DNA of 64,000 nucleotides. It comes from Hydrogenovibrio sp049975065 (lineage in GTDB: Bacteria > Pseudomonadota > Gammaproteobacteria > Thiomicrospirales > Thiomicrospiraceae). Of this stretch, positions 57,817-64,000 are shown one piece after another. The number at the start of each line of letters is the position of its first letter. The first letter of the stretch is position 1. Under the pieces are notes generated by a model. It was given only the letters and a program-made list of their open reading frames with translations. It was not told the DNA's origin and searched no databases. The position numbers and the translations under genes were made by a program. The stretch is from the NCBI GenBank assembly GCA_049975065.1, contig JBNGDN010000003.1. One strand, 5' to 3'.

Positions 57817-59010
57817 TCAAGTTTGATTGACCGCCAGCGCGTCCAAACCTCTCGCCAAGTCGGCTTGAATATCCTTCAAACTTTCCAGTCCAACCGAAAT
57901 CCGCAATAGATTTTCACTGATGCCGCAGGCCAGCCGTTCTTCGACGGCGACTCGGCAATGAGTGGTACTGGCCGGATGGGTAATACTGGTTTTCACATCC
58001 CCGAGATTGGCCGTGATTGAAATCATTTGAGTCGCGTCTATCACCTGCCAGGCCGCTTCACGGCCGCCAATCACCCGAAAAGACAAAAGACCGCCAAAAC
58101 CACTTTGCTGAGACTGAGCGAGCGCATGCTGTGGGTGAGACGCCAGGCCTGGGTAAAACACCGATTCCACCGCAGGATGGGTTTGCAACCATTCCGCCAG
58201 CTGTAAGGCGCGATCACAATGCGCTTCCATCCGAAGCGACAGAGTTTCCAGCCCTTTTAAAAACACCCACGCATTAAACGGACTCATCGAAGGCCCGGCC
58301 GTTCGAATCACGCCTCGCACACCATCCTCTATTAAAGCCTCCGACCCCACCACCGCGCCACCAATCACGCGCCCTTGACCGTCCAAGAACTTGGTGGCGG
58401 AGTGCACCACCAGATCCGCCCCCAGTGTCAGCGGGGTTTGCAAAGCTGGGGTGCAAAAACAATTATCCACCACCAATAAAGCTTGATGCGCCTTTGCCAG
58501 ATCCGCCAAATCGTTCAAATCAGCCACTTCCGTCAGCGGATTGGATGGGGTTTCCAAAAACAATAACCGGGTATTGGGCCGAATCGCCGCCGCCCAAGCG
58601 TCTTGGTTAGTCAGATCGACAAACGTCACATCAATGCCAAATCGTGTTAAATAACGCTCAAACAAAACCTTTGTCGTCCCGAAAACACTGCGAGAAGAAA
58701 CAAGGTGATCACCGGCTTGCAACAGCCCCATGCATACCGACAAAATCGCCGCCATGCCGGAAGCGGTGGCCACACAGCTCTCGCCTTTTTCCAAAACAGC
58801 CAATCGGTTTTCAAAGGCTCTGACCGTTGGATTCGTAAATCGAGAATAAACATTGCCAACTTCTGTGCCGGCAAAACGATTCGCGGCCTGTTGCGCCGAT
58901 TGATAACGGAAACTGGATGTCGGAAAAATCGCTTCGGAATTTTCCTGCTCCTGCGTCTGATCATAACCAAAGCGTATCGCCAAGGTTTCCAAATCGTAAT
59001 CTTCAGTCAT
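57817..59010 (-). CDS. metZ: O-succinylhomoserine sulfhydrylase
   Basis: A 397-residue Cys/Met-metabolism PLP enzyme. The PLP Lys is in LVVHSATKFLDGQGRVIGG; YSRFTNPTVRAFENRLAVLEKGE and ATASGMAAI are typical, and ITANLGDVKTSITHPASTTH closes the active site. Adjacency to purF matches the purF-metZ pair of Pseudomonas, which supports direct sulfhydrylation of O-succinylhomoserine to homocysteine over cystathionine synthesis. ATG 59010 overlaps the purF stop in ATGACTGA. Palindrome copy 58143 encodes YPGLAS. Confidence 0.9.
   Translation of the reverse strand: MTEDYDLETLAIRFGYDQTQEQENSEAIFPTSSFRYQSAQQAANRFAGTEVGNVYSRFTNPTVRAFENRLAVLEKGESCVATASGMAAILSVCMGLLQAGDHLVSSRSVFGTTKVLFERYLTRFGIDVTFVDLTNQDAWAAAIRPNTRLLFLETPSNPLTEVADLNDLADLAKAHQALLVVDNCFCTPALQTPLTLGADLVVHSATKFLDGQGRVIGGAVVGSEALIEDGVRGVIRTAGPSMSPFNAWVFLKGLETLSLRMEAHCDRALQLAEWLQTHPAVESVFYPGLASHPQHALAQSQQSGFGGLLSFRVIGGREAAWQVIDATQMISITANLGDVKTSITHPASTTHCRVAVEERLACGISENLLRISVGLESLKDIQADLARGLDALAVNQT
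58143..58158 (+). repeat. Iterated palindrome, copy 19 (in metZ)
   Basis: CCAGGCCTGGGTAAAA, encoding YPGLA on the minus strand. Confidence 0.95.
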
Positions 59011-60526
59011 CTCGCCCATTACCATTGTAGATACCAACGGGTTCGCGCCCGACTTGCTTTTGAAGACTCTGTGCCGAATCGTTGCGATTTTGATCCAAAG
59101 ACGCCAGATATTCCGCGGTAATATCGCCCGTCACGTAACAGCCGCTAAAGCAAGACGTATCAAATTCCTTGATCGATTTATTGCCTTGCCAGACCGCTTC
59201 AATCAAATCATCCAAATCTTGATAAAACAGACGGTCGGCTCCGATGTAAGCGGCGATTTCATCATTGTCGCGCCCATTGGCAACCAACTCGGAAGCACTG
59301 GGCATATCAATACCGTAGACATACGGATAACGCACGGCGGGTGCCGCCGACGCAAAATAGACCTTTTTAGCGCCGGCCTCTCGCGCCATCTGGACAATCT
59401 CGCCCGACGTGGTGCCACGGACAATGGAATCGTCCACCAATAAAATATTTTTGCCTTCAAACTCCAGTGGCACCGCATTCAACTTTTGACGAACGGATTT
59501 TTTGCGCAAGGTTTGTCCAGGCATAATAAAGGTGCGTCCAATATAACGATTCTTAATAAAGCCTTCTCGGTAAGGCTTGCCCAACATGTCCGCTAATTGT
59601 AAAGCGGCGGTTCGGCTGGTATCCGGTATCGGCATCACCACATCAATGTCATTGTCCGGCCAATCACGCAAAATCTGATCCGCCAGCTTTTCCCCCATGC
59701 GCAAACGCGATTTATAGACCGAAATATCATCAATCATCGAATCCGGCCGGGCAAAATACACAAATTCAAAAATACAGGGACTGTATTGCGGGGCATCCGC
59801 GCACTGTTTGAATTGAATGTGACCCGATTCGCTGATCACAACCGCCTCGCCCGGCTCCAAATCTTTCATCAAGCTGAAACCGGCCGCATCCAACGCCACA
59901 CTTTCAGACGCCACCATATAATCCATACCGCTGTCCGTGCGGCGTTGTCCCACCACAATTGGACGCAGCGCAAACGGATCCCGAAAACCGAACAGACCAA
60001 CACTCGGGATAACACCCACGGCCGCATAACCGCCACGCGCTCGCTTGTGCACACGAGCGATGGCGCTGAAAATATCTTCTGCATCGACAAACAATTTTTT
60101 TTGCTGCATCAACTCATGCGCAAACACATTCAATAGCACTTCCGAATCGGAGTTGGTATTCAAGTGACGCAAGTCCTGCTCATACAGCTCTTTGCCCAAC
60201 TGCTCCGCATTGGTCAGATTGCCGTTATGCCCCATCGCGATGCCGTAAGGTGAGTTGACATAAAACGGTTGCGCCTCAGCGCCAGACGAGCTTCCTGCGG
60301 TTGGGTAACGCACATGACCTATGCCCATATTACCGTGCAGATCACGCATGTGGCGAGTGCGAAACACATCCTTAACCAAGCCGTTATCCTTGCGTTGATA
60401 CAGCCGCCCCGCTTCACAGGTCACAATACCTGCAGCATCCTGCCCACGGTGCTGCAACACCGTTAAAGCGTCGTAGATCTCCTGGTTAACCGGTGTGTTT
60501 GATACAATCCCGACAATCCCGCACAT
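59003..60526 (-). CDS. purF: Amidophosphoribosyltransferase
   Basis: A 507-residue enzyme for the first step of purine synthesis. Cys2 (MCGIVGI) is the glutaminase nucleophile after Met removal; LQHRGQDAAGIV, GHVRYPTAGSS and MGHNGNLTN build the Ntn domain. The phosphoribosyltransferase half has VMPIPDTSRTAALQLA and the PRPP loop ILLVDDSIVRGTTSGEIV. The Ntn/PRT plan and length are normal. The usual upstream neighbour cvpA is missing: the dedD-like gene is only 47 bases away. Confidence 0.97.
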   Translation of the reverse strand: MCGIVGIVSNTPVNQEIYDALTVLQHRGQDAAGIVTCEAGRLYQRKDNGLVKDVFRTRHMRDLHGNMGIGHVRYPTAGSSSGAEAQPFYVNSPYGIAMGHNGNLTNAEQLGKELYEQDLRHLNTNSDSEVLLNVFAHELMQQKKLFVDAEDIFSAIARVHKRARGGYAAVGVIPSVGLFGFRDPFALRPIVVGQRRTDSGMDYMVASESVALDAAGFSLMKDLEPGEAVVISESGHIQFKQCADAPQYSPCIFEFVYFARPDSMIDDISVYKSRLRMGEKLADQILRDWPDNDIDVVMPIPDTSRTAALQLADMLGKPYREGFIKNRYIGRTFIMPGQTLRKKSVRQKLNAVPLEFEGKNILLVDDSIVRGTTSGEIVQMAREAGAKKVYFASAAPAVRYPYVYGIDMPSASELVANGRDNDEIAAYIGADRLFYQDLDDLIEAVWQGNKSIKEFDTSCFSGCYVTGDITAEYLASLDQNRNDSAQSLQKQVGREPVGIYNGNGRDD

Positions 60527-60573
60527 GGTGAGTTTTCTCCGATTTAATCGCCCATTTCTGTCTGTTTAAGCGG

Positions 60574-61239
60574 CTAGGGCGTCCGCTTAAACCTAACCAA
60601 CTGCGACTGTATTCTCAACAGCCCATCCAAACGTTTTTGATCTTTTAAAGCCTGTTGTTTAGACGCATAAGGCCCAACCCGAACTGAGTAATATCGGCTG
60701 TCCGGAAAATACTTTACATAGGCTTCATAATCGTATTTCAAGCGTTCGTGCAATCCATCCGCCATGTCTTTATGACGATAAGCCACCAAGCGGAGAATCC
60801 ATTCGGACTCTGATTCATCGGCCGTCTCTACCGAGTTTGACGCCACCTTAGTCGGCGCTTGGGGTTTTGCCTCAGCGGCCTCTGAGCTTGGACGACTGAC
60901 GTTCGCCGATTCTTTCGATGCGGATGCGGCTGTCGAAGACGGCTGACGGGGCGGCGCGACATCCGGTTCGGGCGCGGACACCGACTCCGCTTTTTCCGCA
61001 TTGGCCGCCGTTTGCTCCGATCCTCTAGGCTCAGGAATCAGAAACGGCTTGTCCGCCACCAGCGTTTTTTGATTTCTCTCAGGCGACGCCTGTTCGGCCT
61101 CTGGGTTAAAATTTACCGGATTGTTGTACCAGATCGGCACCACGATCACCAGCAACCCCAGCCAAACAAAAGCACCGGTCAATCGATGCTTCATAACATC
61201 CTTTTCGGATGGCATGGAATGCGAATTTGAATCAGTCAT
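60574..61239 (-). CDS. dedD: SPOR-domain protein, DedD-like
   Basis: A 221-residue cell-division-type protein: short cytoplasmic N-terminus, one transmembrane helix (about 20-38, LTGAFVWLGLLVIVVPIWY), a Ser/Ala/Pro-rich periplasmic linker, and a SPOR domain (SEWILRLVAYRHKDMADGLHERLKYDYEAYVKYF, YYSVRVGPYASKQQALKDQKRL). DedD binds septal peptidoglycan in E. coli. ATG 61239 overlaps the folC stop as ATGACTGA. Order folC-dedD-purF lacks cvpA between the last two. Confidence 0.88.
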   Translation of the reverse strand: MTDSNSHSMPSEKDVMKHRLTGAFVWLGLLVIVVPIWYNNPVNFNPEAEQASPERNQKTLVADKPFLIPEPRGSEQTAANAEKAESVSAPEPDVAPPRQPSSTAASASKESANVSRPSSEAAEAKPQAPTKVASNSVETADESESEWILRLVAYRHKDMADGLHERLKYDYEAYVKYFPDSRYYSVRVGPYASKQQALKDQKRLDGLLRIQSQLVRFKRTP

Positions 61240-62566
61240 TTTCGAAACGAGCCAATGCTTGTGAAACCGTGTAAAAAGAGCCCCAAACCAGCAGGCGAAG
61301 GCGTGCGGATTCGACCGATTCGGCATACGCCTGAACCGCTTCAGAAATACTGGTGTATTTTACAATATTCTCCGGCGCAACGCCTGCCTGCCATAACACG
61401 GCTTCCAAATCCATTAACGGCAGGGCGCGCGGCACACCCAAGTCGGCCAAGGCCCAACACGAAACATAGGGTGCCAGCGCTTGCACCATCGGCAACACCT
61501 CTTTATCCGCCAACACCGAAAAAATCGCCACATCAAAATAACCAGGCCTGGTAAAAGCCTCGCTCGCCGCCATTTGCCCGACAAAGGTGCCCAATGCTTG
61601 TGCCGACTGAGGGTTATGCGCCACATCCAACCACCAATCCTGGCCAAAGCGCTGCAAATGCTGTAACCGACCTAAATGAGACACTTGCTGCAACCCCTGA
61701 CGAATCGCAACCTCCGAAACAGGCAACACCGATTGAAGCGCCTCGATCACCGCTAGCACACCTGCGGCATTCTGACGCTGAAAGCGTCCGTTCAAAGCGG
61801 GAAAAGGCAAATCATCACGCTGAACCGATCCTTGACAAAATGACCAGGCCTGGTCATTTTCCTCATAATGAAAATCCCGTCCTAACCATTGCAACGGCAC
61901 CTGATGCTGCCGCGCATAACCCAGCAAACTCTCGGGCACCGTCGGATCCGAACACACGCTCGGTTTTCCCGAACGCATGATACCGGCTTTCTCCACAGCG
62001 ATCTGCACCCGATCCGCGCCCAGCCATTCCTGATGATCCACATCAATGGCGGTGATCAAGCTGGCATCCGCATCCACCAGATTCACCGCGTCCAAACGGC
62101 CGCCCAAACCGACTTCCAATAAGACCACATCCAGAGGGGTTTGCGAAAACACCCATAACGCCGCCAGGGTCGCACATTCAAAAAAAGTGAGCTTAATGTC
62201 ACCCCGAGCCGCTTCGATAGCACAGAACGCTGCGACCAACGATTGGTCATCAACGTCTTGACCCGACAACTGAACGCGCTCATTAAACCGTAACAAATGC
62301 GGTGATGTAAAACGGCCTGTTCGATACCCCGCAGCACGATAAATCGCATCCAGCATCGCCACGCTCGACCCTTTGCCATTGGTACCCGCTACCGTAACTA
62401 CAGTGGGAAGTTGCGATGTCAGCCCCAAAGCATCGGCGACCATTGATACCCGCTCCAGCCCTAAATCGATCTCCTCAGGGTGGCGCGTCAGCAACCAATC
62501 GAGCCAAGTTTGCAAACTGGAGTTGAAATCCGGTGTCACAGAACCCTCAGACACAACCCAGTTCAA
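61232..62566 (-). CDS. folC: Bifunctional folylpolyglutamate/dihydrofolate synthase
   Basis: A 444-residue Mur-ligase-like enzyme that makes dihydrofolate from dihydropteroate and adds glutamates. The ATP loop is VTVAGTNGKGSSVAMLDAI; IDLGLERVS, FTSPHLLRFNERVQL, LLEVGLGGRLDAVN and WLDVAHNPQSAQAL are family signatures. The start is uncertain: TTG 62566 overlaps the accD stop, but GTG 62539 with GAGGG before it is also possible. Two palindrome copies (61542 and 61844) encode TRPG and NDQAW. Confidence 0.94.
   Translation of the reverse strand: MNWVVSEGSVTPDFNSSLQTWLDWLLTRHPEEIDLGLERVSMVADALGLTSQLPTVVTVAGTNGKGSSVAMLDAIYRAAGYRTGRFTSPHLLRFNERVQLSGQDVDDQSLVAAFCAIEAARGDIKLTFFECATLAALWVFSQTPLDVVLLEVGLGGRLDAVNLVDADASLITAIDVDHQEWLGADRVQIAVEKAGIMRSGKPSVCSDPTVPESLLGYARQHQVPLQWLGRDFHYEENDQAWSFCQGSVQRDDLPFPALNGRFQRQNAAGVLAVIEALQSVLPVSEVAIRQGLQQVSHLGRLQHLQRFGQDWWLDVAHNPQSAQALGTFVGQMAASEAFTRPGYFDVAIFSVLADKEVLPMVQALAPYVSCWALADLGVPRALPLMDLEAVLWQAGVAPENIVKYTSISEAVQAYAESVESARLRLLVWGSFYTVSQALARFEND
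61541..61556 (+). repeat. Iterated palindrome, copy 20 (in folC)
   Basis: ACCAGGCCTGGTAAAA, encoding FTRPGY on the minus strand. Confidence 0.95.
61837..61860. repeat. Iterated palindrome, copy 21 (in folC)
   Basis: The core (61844-61853) is extended to a perfect 24-base palindrome with AAAATGA/TCATTTT arms. It encodes NDQAWS on the minus strand. Confidence 0.95.
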
Positions 62567-63417
62567 GCGGGTTTTTTAAGCAAAATGCGACAAACGGACG
62601 CCAATTCGCGACTGAGATGATGACGATGAATGATACGATCGATGGCACCGTGTTCCAGTAAAAATTCGCTACGCTGAAAGCCTTCCGGCAGTTTTTCACG
62701 CACCGTTTGCTCAATGACACGCGGTCCGGCAAACCCGATTAGGGCTTTTGGCTCCGCCACGTTCAAATCCCCGAGCATGGCAAAACTGGCCGACACCCCA
62801 CCCATAGTCGGATCCGTCAGCACGGAAATAAACGGCAACTGCTGCTCGCGCAACTTACCCAGAGCCGCACTGGTTTTCGCCATCTGCATCAACGAAAACA
62901 ACGCTTCCTGCATACGCGCACCACCACTGGCGGAAAACACAATCAATGGACAGCGACGCTCAATGGCTTCATTGACGGCTCGAACGAATTTTTCGCCCAT
63001 CACCGATCCCATGGAACCGCCCATAAACTTGAATTCAAACGCACCCGAGACCACTTCCAGCCCCTGAATCTCACCGACCATGGTGATAAACGAATCTTTT
63101 TCATCCGTGGCTTTTTGCGCTTGTGCCAAACGTGTTTTATAGGTCTTTATGTCCTTGAATTTCAGTGCATCGACCGGTGCGATATTGGCGGAGATTTCAA
63201 TGGCCGTATCGTCATCCAAAAAACTCAACAAACGCTCACGCCCACCCAAACGCATGTGATGGTCGCACTTAGGACACACCTCAAGATTTCGTTTGACCTC
63301 AGCGCGATACAAAGTGCTTTCGCACTTCGGACACTTGGTCCACAATCCTTCCGGAACGTTTTTCTTTCGATCCGTCACCTGCTTGATACTGGGTAAAATC
63401 TTCTCAAACCAACTCAT
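62563..63417 (-). CDS. accD: Acetyl-CoA carboxylase carboxyltransferase subunit beta
   Basis: A 284-residue subunit that, with AccA, transfers carboxyl from biotin to acetyl-CoA to make malonyl-CoA. An N-terminal zinc ribbon has Cys29, Cys32, Cys48 and Cys51 (CPKC ... CPKC). The crotonase-like domain has SASGGARMQEALFSLMQMAKTSAAL and DPTMGGVSASFAMLGD. ATG 63417 has GGAG at 7 bases. It lies downstream of trpA, as in several gammaproteobacteria. Confidence 0.96.
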   Translation of the reverse strand: MSWFEKILPSIKQVTDRKKNVPEGLWTKCPKCESTLYRAEVKRNLEVCPKCDHHMRLGGRERLLSFLDDDTAIEISANIAPVDALKFKDIKTYKTRLAQAQKATDEKDSFITMVGEIQGLEVVSGAFEFKFMGGSMGSVMGEKFVRAVNEAIERRCPLIVFSASGGARMQEALFSLMQMAKTSAALGKLREQQLPFISVLTDPTMGGVSASFAMLGDLNVAEPKALIGFAGPRVIEQTVREKLPEGFQRSEFLLEHGAIDRIIHRHHLSRELASVCRILLKKPA

Positions 63418-63466
63418 TTTCTTCTCCAAACGACCGTGTACAAACTACGCCCGCCATTCACACTGT

Positions 63467-64000
63467 TTATTCGTCATCCGCACGCTGAATCGCTTGTTTG
63501 AACTCATGCATTTTCGCTTTCAGAACCGATTCAACCTCCGCCAAAGGGCGGTCGGCTTTTTCTTCAATCAAACTCACCAAAGCCGAGCCAACAATAATGG
63601 CATCTCCCAGCTTGGCCATTTGATAAGCGGTGTCACCGTCCCGAATCCCAAAACCAATCGCCACCGGCATCGCCGTCTTGTCACGAAGGTGCCCCACATG
63701 CTGCGCCACATCGGCGGCATCCAGGGCTTTTGATCCGGTCACCCCTTTTAATGAAACATAATAAACAAACCCGCTGCCCATCTCATTGACGGCATTCAAG
63801 CGACCATCCGGCGTGGTCGGCGACACCAAAAATATGCGGTTCAAATCGGCGCTCTGCAAAGCAGCCAGATAACCACTGGTTTCTTCCGGGGGCATATCCA
63901 CCGTCAAAACACCGTCCACACCGGCTTCTTTTGCTTGATTCGCAAAGGTTTCCACCCCCATGGCCTCAATCGGATTCAAGTACCCCATCAAAATAATCGG
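63467..64000 (-). CDS. trpA: Tryptophan synthase alpha subunit (5' end outside window)
   Basis: The last 178 residues of TrpA; the frame runs open through the window end as ...PIILMGYLNPIEAMGVETF. Family features are AGVDGVLTVDMPPEE (the catalytic Asp region), RIFLVSPTTPDGRL, FVYYVSLKGVTGSKAL, AIGFGIRDGDTAYQM and IIVGSALVSLIEE, which bind indole-glycerol phosphate. It releases indole to TrpB. The downstream gene is accD, 49 bases away. Confidence 0.95.
   Translation of the reverse strand, partial: PIILMGYLNPIEAMGVETFANQAKEAGVDGVLTVDMPPEETSGYLAALQSADLNRIFLVSPTTPDGRLNAVNEMGSGFVYYVSLKGVTGSKALDAADVAQHVGHLRDKTAMPVAIGFGIRDGDTAYQMAKLGDAIIVGSALVSLIEEKADRPLAEVESVLKAKMHEFKQAIQRADDE

Noticed and set aside
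57806..57827. Terminator between yhbY and metZ
   Set aside because: A 7-bp AT-rich stem ATCAAAC/GTTTGAT overlaps the metZ stop and has no T run.
1..64000. CRISPR array
   Set aside because: The palindrome copies are kilobases apart and have no regular spacers; no cas gene is present.
1..64000. REP/BIME elements or a mobile insertion sequence as the source of the palindrome
   Set aside because: The conserved unit is only about 20 bases, occurs in frame within essential genes without duplicated targets, and no transposase is found; REP-associated transposases cannot be excluded elsewhere in the genome.

Overview
The window looks like ordinary chromosome of a gammaproteobacterium, most likely a sulfur-oxidising chemolithoautotroph close to Thiomicrospira/Hydrogenovibrio. 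That placement is inferred from protein character and gene order (fbp next to ppa, a 14-gene nuo operon followed by a DUF2818 gene, glmM-tpiA-secG-tRNA-Leu and accD-folC-dedD-purF-metZ blocks); no database was searched. Coding density is about 91 percent, and no IS element, prophage, CRISPR array or rRNA was seen.

Layout. 1-6.6 kb: the 3' end of an outer-membrane usher-like protein with a SPOR domain, a yefM-yoeB toxin-antitoxin pair, a four-gene operon of uncharacterised envelope proteins (one an LPP20/FlgP-type lipoprotein), and an LpoA-like protein. 6.6-22.3 kb: pepN, pal, fnr, a 700-base AT-rich gap with DnaA boxes, a ketohexokinase-Rieske fusion gene, rlmB-rnr, a stand-alone dihydrolipoyl dehydrogenase, a MltF-like transglycosylase, thiI and an HDOD gene. 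22.5-36.1 kb: fbp and ppa, glnE, a membrane methyltransferase, glnK-amtB behind a sigma-54 promoter, a lone short flagellin, valS, an SH3-domain protein and an EAL protein. 36.2-50.8 kb: nuoABCDEFGHIJKLMN plus DUF2818, all on the minus strand. 50.9-57.8 kb: tRNA-Leu(GAG), secG, tpiA, glmM, folP, ftsH, rlmE and divergent yhbY, in the arrangement known from E. coli. 57.8-64 kb: metZ, purF, dedD, folC, accD and trpA (cut by the window end), without the cvpA gene usually found before purF.

Functional links. Complex I dominates the energy-metabolism content. Fbp and Ppa serve gluconeogenesis or the Calvin cycle and pyrophosphate removal. GlnK-AmtB-GlnE form part of the nitrogen-control circuit. 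The glmM-to-yhbY and trpA-to-metZ blocks are housekeeping operons.

The most unusual signal is not a gene. A palindrome, CCAGGCCTGG, often extended to ACCAGGCCTGGT and followed by an AT-rich tract, occurs 17 times exactly (21 times as CAGGCCTGG) in 64 kb, where well under one copy is expected by chance. It lies in all three reading frames of unrelated genes, is enriched between genes, and once forms an inverted pair that makes the likely ppa terminator. It behaves like a highly iterated palindrome or a DNA-uptake-type sequence. A second notable item is the ketohexokinase fused to a Rieske iron-sulfur domain.
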